Part shown: positions 8,638 to 16,947 of the stretch, piece by piece | How the letters are laid out: the number at the start of each line of letters is the position of its first letter | Numbering within the stretch: position 1 is the first letter of the stretch | Origin: Planotetraspora silvatica | GTDB lineage: Bacteria > Actinomycetota > Actinomycetes > Streptosporangiales > Streptosporangiaceae | NCBI RefSeq assembly: GCF_016863315.1 | Contig: NZ_BOOQ01000015.1 | Location: 1-64,000, forward strand | Reading direction: 5' to 3' | DNA length: 64,000 nt | Notes under the pieces: generated by a model | Databases searched by the model: none | What the model was told of the DNA's origin: nothing | The model's input: the letters and a program-made list of their open reading frames with translations, nothing else | Program-made: the position numbers and the translations under genes

Positions 8638-9461
8638 AAGGAGGCGTCGGGGTCGGCGCCGAGCCGGCTGCCGGTGTCCATCCCCGCCATGAACTCCATG
8701 TCCTCCGCGTCGAGTTCGAAGCGGAAGACGTCGGCGTTCTCCCTGACGCGGGAGGGCGTCACGGACTTCGGGATCGCGGCGTTGCCCAGCTGGAGGTGCC
8801 ACCTGAGCACGATCTGGGCCGTGGTCCTGCCGTGCTTGGCCGCGAGGCCTTCGAGCGTGGGATCGCGCAGGAGGTCCCTGCCCCGGCCGAGGGGGCTGTA
8901 GGCCATCGTCGCTATCCCCCGCTCCGCGTGGAAGGCGCGCAGGTCCGCCTGGGCCAGGTTCGGATGGAGCTCGACCTGGTTCACCGCGGGCACGACGTCG
9001 GACTCGGCGGCCAGGCGCCCGATCGCGCCGGCGGTGAAGTTCGACACCCCGATCGCGCGGACGCGGCCCTCCGCGTAGAGGCTCTCCAGGGCGTGCCAGG
9101 TCTTCACGTACATGTCCCGCCCGGGGCAGGGCCAGTGGATCAGGTAGAGGTCCACGTGACCGAGACCCAGGCGGTCCGCGCTCGCGTCGAACGCCCGCAG
9201 CGCCTCGTCGTAGCCGTGGTCGTCGTTCCACACCTTCGTGGTGACGAACACCTCAGCGCGCGGCACACCGGAGGCGCGTACGGCACGGCCCACCGACTCC
9301 TCGTTCCCGTAGCGGCTGGCGGTGTCGAGGCAGCGGTAGCCGGCCGCCAGCGCCGCGGCCACCGCCGGGCCGGCGCCGTCCGCGGGCACTCTGCCCACGC
9401 CGAAGCCGAGCCGCGGCATGACGACGCCGTTGTTGAGCGTGAGCGTCCGCACGTCCGGCAT
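8634..9461 (-). CDS. Aldo/keto reductase
   Basis: A 275-aa (alpha/beta)8-barrel NADPH oxidoreductase. The catalytic tetrad is visible: Asp and Tyr in DTASRYGN, Lys in VTTKVW and His in LIHWPCPG. The C-terminal cofactor segment AIPKSVTPSRVREN is present. It reads like 2,5-diketo-gluconate reductase-type AKR5 proteins. ATG 9461 is 5 nt after the GT2 stop, so the two genes are co-transcribed. It is an unexpected member of a glycan locus and might reduce a sugar intermediate or simply ride in the operon. The gene overlaps the stop of the convergent membrane-protein gene by four bases. Confidence 0.92.
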   Translation of the reverse strand: MPDVRTLTLNNGVVMPRLGFGVGRVPADGAGPAVAAALAAGYRCLDTASRYGNEESVGRAVRASGVPRAEVFVTTKVWNDDHGYDEALRAFDASADRLGLGHVDLYLIHWPCPGRDMYVKTWHALESLYAEGRVRAIGVSNFTAGAIGRLAAESDVVPAVNQVELHPNLAQADLRAFHAERGIATMAYSPLGRGRDLLRDPTLEGLAAKHGRTTAQIVLRWHLQLGNAAIPKSVTPSRVRENADVFRFELDAEDMEFMAGMDTGSRLGADPDASF

Positions 9462-9466
9462 CCCTG

Positions 9467-10429
9467 TCACAGGTGGGCGTGCGCGTCCGGCCGGGTCGCC
9501 GGCACGCCCGGGCCGGCGAGTTCGCGGACGACGTACGCCGGCCGGCCCATTCCGCTTCCGTGGATGCGCCCGACGTACGCGCCGAGGATCCCGATGGCCG
9601 TCAGCTGGACCGCGGAGAAGATCGCGACCATCGAGGCGAGCATGGTGAAGCCCGCCACCTTGGTGTCGCCCGCGGCGAAGCTCCACAGGACCACTCCCGC
9701 GAGCGCCAGGCCGACGAAGCCCACGAGGAACCCGAGGTAGCTCGCCGCACGGAGCGGCGCCGTGCTGTAGCCGAGCAGCATGTTGACGGCATGCCGGACC
9801 AGCAGGCGCGGGGTGTAGTTCGACCGGCCTGCGTGCCGTTCGCTCATGAGCACCCGGACCGAGCCGACCCGCGTCGTGACCCATGACAGCGCCACGTCGA
9901 CGGACACGTGCGGCCCGGACAGGTCCCGGAAGCCGTCGCGCAGGGCCGTGCGGAATGCGCGGAACGAACTGATCGTCCGCGCGTGCCGGATCCCCAGGAC
10001 CGCGGCCATCCCCGCCTTCACGGACCTGGAGGCGAGGCTGCGCGCGAAGCCGTGCTCCTCCTCCCGCGGCACGCCGTACACCACGTCGAGAAGGTCGCCC
10101 TCGAGCGCGGCGAGCAGGAGCGGGACCTCCTCGGGCAGGTGCTGGAGGTCGTCGTCCATGGTGACGACCACGTCGAACCGTGCCTCCCTGATGCCCGCGA
10201 CCAGTGCGTTGTGCTGGCCGTAGTTGCGGGACAGGCGGATCGCCCGCACGGAGTCGAAGCGCCGGGTGAGTGCGGCCGCCGCCTGCCAGGTGTCGTCGGG
10301 GCCGCCGTCGACCGCGAGGACGACCTCGTGCCGCGGCGAGATCCCGCGCAACACCGACACGAGCCGGGGAACCAGGACAGGAAGTGTTCTCGCGGAGCGG
10401 TAACACGGAATGACGACCGACACTGACAT
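9467..10429 (-). CDS. Family 2 glycosyltransferase, GtrB / polyprenyl-phosphate sugar synthase type
   Basis: A 320-aa protein from ATG 10429, preceded by GGGGGA; an ATG seven codons upstream lacks a good site. The GT-A domain starts VSVVIPCYRSA, with DDDLQH at 92-97 as the metal/nucleotide motif. Two C-terminal membrane helices lie near 222-248 and 258-284. This is the GtrB/DPM1 architecture: transfer of a sugar from a nucleotide donor to polyprenyl phosphate on the cytoplasmic face. A GtrA-type protein is encoded divergently next door, which supports a GtrA/GtrB pair for flipping and delivering a side-branch sugar. Confidence 0.9.
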   Translation of the reverse strand: MSVSVVIPCYRSARTLPVLVPRLVSVLRGISPRHEVVLAVDGGPDDTWQAAAALTRRFDSVRAIRLSRNYGQHNALVAGIREARFDVVVTMDDDLQHLPEEVPLLLAALEGDLLDVVYGVPREEEHGFARSLASRSVKAGMAAVLGIRHARTISSFRAFRTALRDGFRDLSGPHVSVDVALSWVTTRVGSVRVLMSERHAGRSNYTPRLLVRHAVNMLLGYSTAPLRAASYLGFLVGFVGLALAGVVLWSFAAGDTKVAGFTMLASMVAIFSAVQLTAIGILGAYVGRIHGSGMGRPAYVVRELAGPGVPATRPDAHAHL

Positions 10430-10506
10430 TGATCCCCCGACATGATCCATGGATTCCCGCGAGGCAGTTAGGCTCCTCTCGGTCCGGCCCTATCGAGGAG
10501 CTTCAG

Positions 10507-10971
10507 GTGATTGAAATAGCGACCGCCGCCGCGGGCGACGGGAATTCGAAGACCACACGGTCCGCCCTGCGCGCGGCTCTCAGCCGGGAGCGCATCACAT
10601 ATATGGCGGCCGGCGCCACGACCGCCCTCGTCTATTACGTTTTCCTAGGCCTAGGATTGCTCGTGACTGGAGATCGGGTTCCTTACCTTTTTCTTGTCGC
10701 CGCCTGTTATTCGGCCACGGTGCCGGCCGCCTATCCCGTGTACCGGCGGCTGGTCTTCCGCGACGCCGGCGGGTCGTGGCTCACCGGCTGCCTGCGGTTC
10801 TACGCCGTGGGGGCGTCCTTTCTCGCGGTGTCGATGACCGGCGTGCCCCTGCTGGTGGAACTCGCCGGATTTCCCGTCCTCGTGGCACAGGGACTCATCA
10901 TCATCGCGAGTCCTCCATTGACCTACCTAATACACAATAAATGGACTTTTCGCTCCGGGCAGCCGGTCTAA
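10507..10971 (+). CDS. GtrA-like four-helix membrane protein
   Basis: GTG 10507 follows GAGGAG by 6-7 nt. The 154-aa product has four transmembrane helices and typical GtrA features: YMAAGATTALVYYVFL, VPAAYPVYRRLVFRD and a final HNKWTFR. GtrA proteins are thought to flip polyprenyl-phosphate-linked sugars made by GtrB, which is encoded divergently 77 nt away. Base composition falls here: 43-62% G+C in several 60-nt lines, against about 70% around it. That extends through the 108-nt gap to 11079 and may mark an acquired segment. Confidence 0.88.
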   Translation: MIEIATAAAGDGNSKTTRSALRAALSRERITYMAAGATTALVYYVFLGLGLLVTGDRVPYLFLVAACYSATVPAAYPVYRRLVFRDAGGSWLTGCLRFYAVGASFLAVSMTGVPLLVELAGFPVLVAQGLIIIASPPLTYLIHNKWTFRSGQPV

Positions 10972-11079
10972 TATTGGCAACGTCTCGCATCCTGTTCAAC
11001 AAAAGCCGACGCGCCGGGGCACATCGATTCCCCATTGGCATAAATTCAGGCCCCGGACCTTCGTGGAAGGACACGGGCG

Positions 11080-12147
11080 ATGAAGGCACTTGTTCTGGCC
11101 GGCGGCAAGGGCACCAGGTTGCGCCCGCTGACACATACGTCGGCGAAACAACTGGTGCCCGTCGCCAACAAGCCCGTGCTCAATTACGGGCTCGAGGCGA
11201 TTCGTGACGCCGGGATAACCAGTGTGGGAATGGTCGTCGGCGACACCGGTTCCGAGATCATGCGAGCCGTCGGGGACGGCTCCGAATTCGGCCTCGACGT
11301 GACCTACATCCCGCAGGAGGCCCCGCTCGGACTGGCCCACTGCGTACTGATCGCCGCGGAGTTCCTCGCCGACGAACCGTTCGTCATGTACCTGGGGGAC
11401 AACCTGCTCGTCGGCGGCATCTCGAGCCTCGTCGAGTCCTTCCGCCACCGACCGTGCGACGCGCAGATCCTGCTCACCAGGGTCGCCGATCCCCGGCTCT
11501 TCGGGGTCGCCGAACTCGGCCCCGAGGGGGAGATCGTCGGCGTCCAGGAGAAGCCCCTCGTCCCCCGGAGCGACCTCGCCATCGTCGGCGTCTACTCGTT
11601 CTCACCGGCGATCCACCAGGCGGTGCGGGCGGTCAGGCCGTCCGCACGCGGGGAACTGGAGATCACCGATGCCATCCAGTGGCTGATCGATACCGGCCGT
11701 TCGGTGCGGTCGCACGTGGTCACCGGTTACTGGAAGGACACCGGGCGGGTCCAGGACCTGCTGGAATGCAACCGCATCGTCCTGGAACTGGTCGAGCAGG
11801 ACATCCGCGGGACCGTCGACGGCCTGACCGAGATCACCGGCAGGGTGTCCGTCGAGCCCGGAGCGGTGGTGGAGAACTCCGTGCTCCGGGGGCCGATCGT
11901 CGTCGGAGCCGACACCAAGATCCTTTCATCGTATGTCGGGCCCTTCACGTCGATCGGCCCGGAGTGCGTCATCCAGGACGCCGAGATCGAGGACTCCATC
12001 GTCCTCGGCGGCTCGTCCGTGCACGGCGTCTCCCGCGTCGCCCACTCGCTCATCGGGCGCAACGTCGAGGTCAGCCGTGCCGTGGGCACGCCCAACATCC
12101 ACCAGCTCGTGGTCGGCGACCACAGCAAGATCCAGGTGCGCGCATGA
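11080..12147 (+). CDS. Long-form glucose-1-phosphate thymidylyltransferase-like nucleotidylyltransferase
   Basis: A 355-aa protein. The N-terminal catalytic domain has GGKGTRLRPLT (8-18) and the phosphate-binding Lys region AKQLVPVANKPVL. LGDN and VTGYWKDTG follow, then a C-terminal left-handed beta-helix of hexapeptide repeats from about residue 245. It lacks the compact 290-aa RmlA layout and resembles the long StrD-like group, so it activates a hexose-1-phosphate with dTTP or UTP. AAGGA lies about 10 nt before the ATG. The stop overlaps the next ATG (ATGA), starting a seven-gene plus-strand operon. Confidence 0.9.
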   Translation: MKALVLAGGKGTRLRPLTHTSAKQLVPVANKPVLNYGLEAIRDAGITSVGMVVGDTGSEIMRAVGDGSEFGLDVTYIPQEAPLGLAHCVLIAAEFLADEPFVMYLGDNLLVGGISSLVESFRHRPCDAQILLTRVADPRLFGVAELGPEGEIVGVQEKPLVPRSDLAIVGVYSFSPAIHQAVRAVRPSARGELEITDAIQWLIDTGRSVRSHVVTGYWKDTGRVQDLLECNRIVLELVEQDIRGTVDGLTEITGRVSVEPGAVVENSVLRGPIVVGADTKILSSYVGPFTSIGPECVIQDAEIEDSIVLGGSSVHGVSRVAHSLIGRNVEVSRAVGTPNIHQLVVGDHSKIQVRA

Positions 12148-12842
12148 GGACCACGGAGATCCGCCGCATGGTCGAGATCGAGGAGCGGCACTGGTGGTAC
12201 CGGGAGCGCCGCGCCCTGCTCGCCCGCGAACTCCGCCGCATCCGGAAGGTCGGAACGGCGCTCGACATCGGCGCCGGCGGCGGGGGCAACACCCGGGTGC
12301 TGCTGGCACACGGGTGGCACGCGATGGCCGCGGACTACTCCGAGACGGCGGTCGAGCTCGCCCGCGAGCGCGGTCTCGAGGCGATCCACGCCGACGCGCA
12401 GGACCTGCCGCTCCCGCCGATGGCGCTGGACCTCGTCCTCGCGTTCGACGTGCTGGAGCACATCGAGCGCGACGACCTGGCCGTCAGGGAGATGGTGCGC
12501 GTGCTCCGCCCGGGCGGCACGGCGCTGATCACGGTGCCCTGCGACATGGCCCTGTGGTCGGCCCACGACGTGGCGTGCCAGCACCAGCGGCGGTACTCCA
12601 GGGAGGGACTCGTCTCCCTCCTCACCGGGGAAGGCCTGGTCCTCGACCGCGTACGCAGCTGGAACGTGCTGCTCAGGCCGGTCGCCTCCTGGCGCAGGAG
12701 GCGCTGCACCGGCTTCGATCTCGAGGAGACGCCGCGCCTGGTCGACGCGCTGCTCACGGCGGTCGTGCGGACCGAGAGGTTCCTCCCGGTCGGATCGTTG
12801 CCCGGCGTCTCCCTCATCGTGCGGGCGCACCGGCCGAGATGA
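12144..12842 (+). CDS. Class I SAM-dependent methyltransferase
   Basis: A 232-aa protein coupled to the preceding gene by an ATGA overlap. SAM motif I is ALDIGAGGGGN, an acidic residue follows at AADYSE, then LVLAFDVLEHI (motif II) and VLRPGGTALITVP (motif III). The N-terminal IEERHWWYRERR is common in methyltransferases of sugar and polysaccharide loci. It may methylate a sugar hydroxyl or the growing glycan. The substrate is unknown. Confidence 0.88.
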   Translation: MRTTEIRRMVEIEERHWWYRERRALLARELRRIRKVGTALDIGAGGGGNTRVLLAHGWHAMAADYSETAVELARERGLEAIHADAQDLPLPPMALDLVLAFDVLEHIERDDLAVREMVRVLRPGGTALITVPCDMALWSAHDVACQHQRRYSREGLVSLLTGEGLVLDRVRSWNVLLRPVASWRRRRCTGFDLEETPRLVDALLTAVVRTERFLPVGSLPGVSLIVRAHRPR

Positions 12843-12849
12843 GGACGAC

Positions 12850-13938
12850 GTGAGGATCCTGCAGGTGAGTTACCGCCTGCCGCCTGAACCCGGCGGGCTC
12901 GAGCGCCACGTCCAGCGCCTGGCCCGCGAGCAGGTCAGATCCGGGCACGAGGTCCTCGTGGCCCGCAGGAGCGGGCACGCCCCCGAGGGCACGCGCGCGC
13001 TGCGGGTGACGCCCACCGGGGCCGGCAGGATCGCGTCGCTCAAGTCCGACGTGCTCGCGTTCGCCGTGGACTGCGCCCGCGCGCTCCGGAAGGCCGGTCC
13101 GCTCGACGTCGTCCACCTGCACGGCGACCACCGGGAGGCGCTCGCCATCGGACCGGCCGCGCGGCGCCTGGGGATCCCGGTCGTGCTCACCGTGCACGGG
13201 TCGCTGTCGGCGCACCACCGGGCGATCATGCCGCTCGCCTTCCGCCATGTCCGCGGCTTCGTCACCGTGGGGAAGCGGCCGGCGGCCGAACTCGCGAAGG
13301 TCGGCGTCCCCGCGACGAGGATCCACCAGATGTCCAGCGGTCTCGATCTGGCCCGGATGGAGCCGTTCCGCGAATCGCACCGGTTCGACCCCGGCCTCAT
13401 CGTCAGCGTCGGTTCCCTGGAGAAGGTGAAGAACCACGCGCTGACCCTCGACGCCTTCCGCCGGCTGCGGATCCTCCGTCCGCACGCGCGCCTGGTCATC
13501 GCGGGGGACGGTCCCGAGCGCCGGCATCTCGAACGGCTCGCGGGGCCGGGGGTGGAGTTCACCGGGCGCCTGACGGAGGACGAGGTGTACGCGCTGGTGA
13601 GCCGGGCCCACGCCTTCGTGCTCGCCTCCCGGCGCCTTCCGTCGATCGGAGAGGGAATCCCCACCGCCGCCCTCGAGGCGCTCGCGCTGGGCACCGCCGT
13701 CATCCTCTCCTCTGACATCTCGCTCGACCCCGTCGTGACCGACAGGACCGCCTACCGCACCTTCCGGAGCGGATCCGCGCCGGAGTTGCTGGCGCAGATG
13801 GCGGCGGCGATCGACGACGACACTCCCCGCGCCGAGGTCGCCGAACGCGGCCGGCGAGCGGTGGCCGGCCTCGACTGGCCGGCGGTCGCCGCCGCGGTCG
13901 GCGGCTGGTACGAGCGGTTCGGCATCGGCTTCAGGTGA
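12850..13938 (+). CDS. Family 4 glycosyltransferase
   Basis: A 362-aa GT-B enzyme from GTG 12850, 7 nt after the methyltransferase stop. The N-terminal domain has YRLPPEPGGLERHV and VVHLHGDHREA. The C-terminal donor domain has IVSVGSLEKVKNHALTLDAF, the Lys-containing phosphate-binding motif, and the E-x7-E segment GEGIPTAALEALALGTAVI. It is a retaining cytoplasmic sugar transferase building the lipid-linked repeat unit. The stop overlaps the flippase start by GTGA. Confidence 0.9.
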   Translation: MRILQVSYRLPPEPGGLERHVQRLAREQVRSGHEVLVARRSGHAPEGTRALRVTPTGAGRIASLKSDVLAFAVDCARALRKAGPLDVVHLHGDHREALAIGPAARRLGIPVVLTVHGSLSAHHRAIMPLAFRHVRGFVTVGKRPAAELAKVGVPATRIHQMSSGLDLARMEPFRESHRFDPGLIVSVGSLEKVKNHALTLDAFRRLRILRPHARLVIAGDGPERRHLERLAGPGVEFTGRLTEDEVYALVSRAHAFVLASRRLPSIGEGIPTAALEALALGTAVILSSDISLDPVVTDRTAYRTFRSGSAPELLAQMAAAIDDDTPRAEVAERGRRAVAGLDWPAVAAAVGGWYERFGIGFR

Positions 13939-15272
13939 CCGGCCGGTTCAGCCCGCCTGGCCGGCGTCACCTGCACACCTTCACCTCCCTGACGGCGGCG
14001 GGCCTCGCCGAGGCCGTCGTGTCCTCGCTCGGCGTCGTCGCCCTGGTGCGGCTCACGGGAACCGAACGGGCCGGGCAGGCGATCTTCGCGCAGTCGGTGG
14101 CGGGCGTCTGGTTCCTGCTGTGCGACCCCCGCCTGGAGAACGCCGCCCAGCGGTTCGTCCCCGCCGAGCACCGGGCGACGGGAGGAGGGTCCGCCCTCTT
14201 CCTGCGCCTGGTCCGCTGGGACGTGGCCGGCCGTGTGGCGACGACCGTGCTCGGCCTCGCCGCGGTGCCCGTCACGTGGCTGCTGGGCTTCGCCGGGCCG
14301 GGCCTGGCGCTCATGCTCGCCCTCGCCGTCGTCGCGCGCGGCCTCACCGGGCCGAACGGCGCGCCCCGCGCGGCGTTCGCGCTGACCGACCGGCTGCGCT
14401 CCTTCGGGGTGCTGCGTCTCGCGTGCGCCGGCTTGTCTCTGGCGCTGTCGGTGGCGGGAATGCTCGTGTGGGGCGCGCCGGGCTTCCTGGCCGGGCAGGC
14501 GGTGAGCGCGCTGGTGGTCGCCGTGACGCAGATCGTCCTGGCCGTGCGCGCGGTGCGCGCGGCGATGGGCCCGCCCGGCCGGCCGGGTCCGGTTCCCCCG
14601 GGCCTCCTGGGCTTCACCGTCAAGGCGTCCGGCGGCACGGCCCTGGCGGAGGTGTCCGACTCCGGCATACTCGCCGTCGCGGGTCTCCTCGGGGGCTCCA
14701 CGCTCGTGACCCTTCTCAAGATCGCATCTGCTCCCGGGCGGCTCTACGCGTCGATGATCATGCCGGTGGCCTCGATGTTGTACCCGCGGTTGTGCCGGGC
14801 CGTCGCGGACGGAGAGGTGAGCACGCGCGGCCGCCGGGACCTCCGGCGGGCCACCCTCCTGCTCGCCGCCGTGGGCACGCTCACGCTGGGCGTCGCCGTC
14901 CTCGTCGTCGACGACGTCCTGCGCCTCGTCTACGGGAGCCGGTACGGCGGGCTCGCCGCGGTCGCCGCGGTCCTCGTCGCCGCCGCGTGCGTGAAGGGGC
15001 TGGTCTGCTGGTCGAACGTGCTCCCCCTCGCTCTGGGCCGGCCGGGCTGGCGGCTCGCCTACCTGGGGGCGGAGGGGCTCGCCCTGGTCGGGCTCCTCCT
15101 GCTCGCCGGCCTCGCCGCGCGGGACGCCGCGGGGACGTCGCTCCTGTTCGCCTGTGGGACGCTGGCCGTCTCCGTCTGCTGCGCGGGCACCTGGCTCACC
15201 CTGCTGGGCAGGTTCGCCGACGACGACGCCAAGGAGCCCAAAAGGCCGCTCCGGGCCGGCGTCCGTTCCTGA
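13935..15272 (+). CDS. Polysaccharide flippase, Wzx/MATE-like
   Basis: A 445-aa integral membrane protein with about twelve to fourteen hydrophobic helices, started by a GTG overlapping the previous stop. It shows the polysaccharide-biosynthesis/MVF-type layout: LENAAQRFVPAEHR early on, KIASAPGRLYASMIMPVASMLYP after the middle, and paired helix bundles. It likely flips the undecaprenyl-linked repeat unit to the outer leaflet. It is the only flippase candidate in the locus. Confidence 0.85.
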   Translation: MTGRFSPPGRRHLHTFTSLTAAGLAEAVVSSLGVVALVRLTGTERAGQAIFAQSVAGVWFLLCDPRLENAAQRFVPAEHRATGGGSALFLRLVRWDVAGRVATTVLGLAAVPVTWLLGFAGPGLALMLALAVVARGLTGPNGAPRAAFALTDRLRSFGVLRLACAGLSLALSVAGMLVWGAPGFLAGQAVSALVVAVTQIVLAVRAVRAAMGPPGRPGPVPPGLLGFTVKASGGTALAEVSDSGILAVAGLLGGSTLVTLLKIASAPGRLYASMIMPVASMLYPRLCRAVADGEVSTRGRRDLRRATLLLAAVGTLTLGVAVLVVDDVLRLVYGSRYGGLAAVAAVLVAAACVKGLVCWSNVLPLALGRPGWRLAYLGAEGLALVGLLLLAGLAARDAAGTSLLFACGTLAVSVCCAGTWLTLLGRFADDDAKEPKRPLRAGVRS

Positions 15273-15329
15273 AAGACACGATCATCTGGCGCGTGTCGGC
15301 GTGGCGCGCCCAGGGGCGGCGGTGCTCCT

Positions 15330-15956
15330 GTGGCCACCATGAAGCAGCTCACCAGGAAGGTCGAGGTCGCCCGGCGGCACGGCGCCGGAAGCGTCTCCAA
15401 GGCCCTGACACTCCGGGCCCTGCGGTTTCCCCTGTGGCTGGTGTACCGGCCGGAGAAATGGCATCTGCGTGGATTCCACACGACCAACTACAAGAAGATG
15501 GCGGTGGCCCTCGCCCACGAGGTGCCCGCGCCCCTGAACGTGGTCGTCGACGTCGGGTGCGGCCTGGGCGAGATCCTCAACCGGGTGGACGCGCCGCGCC
15601 GGATCGGCCTCGACGTCGAGCCCGGGGTCATCTCCTGGGCCCGGCTCCTGCAGCGCTTCACCCGGTCGGACGTCGAGTTCAGGGCCGGGAGCTTCGAGTC
15701 GCTCACGCCGGCCGACCCCGAAGTGATCGATCTCGTGATCGCGCTCGGCTGGTTCCACTACATGGCGGACGAGTGGATCGAGGACCGGATGCGCACGCTG
15801 CTCGCGACCCGGCGGGTCCGCTACGTCATGGTCGACGAGTTCCCCGCCCAGGCCGGCCGGATCGAGGGGATCTTCGACGACTTCGGCGAGCCCGTACGGC
15901 GCTGCCACGACTGGCAGGACGGCAAGACCCTGTTCCTCTACCGCTGCGACGGGTGA
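15330..15956 (+). CDS. SAM-dependent methyltransferase (second of the locus)
   Basis: A 208-aa protein. The SAM motif is VVVDVGCGLGEI near residue 73, then RIGLDVEPG and LVIALGWFHYM. GTG 15330 is used here; ATG 15339 three codons on is equally possible, as neither has a clear ribosome site. It begins 57 nt after the flippase and ends 7 nt before the deacetylase, within the same run. It is unlike the 12144 methyltransferase beyond the fold, so two distinct methylations are likely. Confidence 0.82.
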   Translation: MATMKQLTRKVEVARRHGAGSVSKALTLRALRFPLWLVYRPEKWHLRGFHTTNYKKMAVALAHEVPAPLNVVVDVGCGLGEILNRVDAPRRIGLDVEPGVISWARLLQRFTRSDVEFRAGSFESLTPADPEVIDLVIALGWFHYMADEWIEDRMRTLLATRRVRYVMVDEFPAQAGRIEGIFDDFGEPVRRCHDWQDGKTLFLYRCDG

Positions 15957-15963
15957 CCGGCCG

Positions 15964-16947
15964 ATGGGAGACCAGACCTTCCTCATCACCGTCGACGTGG
16001 AGGCCGACGACGCGTGGGACCACTCCAGGCCGGTCACCACCGAGAACGCCGCCTGCCTTCCCCGCTTCCAGGCGATGTGCGAACGGCACGGACTGCGGCC
16101 CACCTACCTCGCCGACTGGACGATGGCGTGCAGCCCCGTGTTCCAGGCGTTCGGACGGTCGGTCGTGGAGCGCGACGCGGGTGAGATCGGCATGCACCTG
16201 CACGCCTGGACCACGCCTCCCTTCGTGCCCCTGACTCAGGACGATCACCGGTGCAAGCCGTTCCTGATCGACTTCCCGGAGACCGTCATGGCGGCGAAGA
16301 TCGAGACGGCGACGCGTGCGCTGGAGACGGCCTTCGGCCTCTCCCCCACCAGTCACCGGGCCGGCCGGTGGATGCTGGACGCCGCCTACGCGCGCCTGCT
16401 CATCGAGCACGGCTACCTGACCGACTGCTCGGTGACTCCGGGCGTCTCCTGGAAGGGCACGTGGGGAGCGCCGGGCGGCGCCGGGCCGCAGGACTACTCG
16501 CGGTTCCCCTCCGCTCCGTACTTCGTCGACCCCATGGCCGTCGACCGGCCCGGACGCTCCCCGCTTCTGGAGGTGCCGATGACCATCACCCCCCGCCGGC
16601 ACCCGCGGCCGGTGGAGACGGCGCGCCGTCTCGTCTCCCGTTCCGGCCTCTCCAGGCGCGTCTGGGGGCGGCTTTTCCCCGAGACCGCGTGGATGCGCCC
16701 GAACGGCAGGAACCTGGACGGCATGCTCGGCCTCGCGCGCGCGGCGCGGGAGGACGGACGCGATCACGTCGAGTTCATGCTGCACTCGTCGGAGCTCATG
16801 CCGGGCGGCAGCCCGTACTTCGGGAGCGCCCGCGCGGTCGAGGGGCTCTACCGGCACCTCGACGTGCTCTTCGCCCACGTGTCCGGCGAGTTCGAGGGCC
16901 GGACGCTGTCGGAGTACCGCGCCCGCTTCACGGTGGGGACTCCGTGA
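15964..16947 (+). CDS. Polysaccharide deacetylase (NodB-like) family protein
   Basis: A 327-aa protein. Catalytic features visible are TVDVEADD (the base and first metal Asp region), IGMHLHAW (two metal His) and SHRAGRW (substrate-binding Arg), and HSSEL lies near the C-terminus. There is no signal peptide, so it acts in the cytoplasm, probably removing an N-acetyl from a lipid-linked sugar rather than from finished polymer. The stop overlaps the next GT4 start by GTGA. Confidence 0.85.
   Translation: MGDQTFLITVDVEADDAWDHSRPVTTENAACLPRFQAMCERHGLRPTYLADWTMACSPVFQAFGRSVVERDAGEIGMHLHAWTTPPFVPLTQDDHRCKPFLIDFPETVMAAKIETATRALETAFGLSPTSHRAGRWMLDAAYARLLIEHGYLTDCSVTPGVSWKGTWGAPGGAGPQDYSRFPSAPYFVDPMAVDRPGRSPLLEVPMTITPRRHPRPVETARRLVSRSGLSRRVWGRLFPETAWMRPNGRNLDGMLGLARAAREDGRDHVEFMLHSSELMPGGSPYFGSARAVEGLYRHLDVLFAHVSGEFEGRTLSEYRARFTVGTP

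Noticed and set aside
9462-10406. 590-aa fusion frame of the aldo/keto reductase with upstream sequence
   Set aside because: The extra part is antisense-like shadow of the GT2 gene. GT2 ends 5 nt before the AKR ATG.
11014-11056. CCGGGGC / GCCCCGG inverted repeat before the nucleotidylyltransferase
   Set aside because: The 7-bp arms are 29 nt apart with an AT-rich centre; too weak to call as an operator or attenuator.
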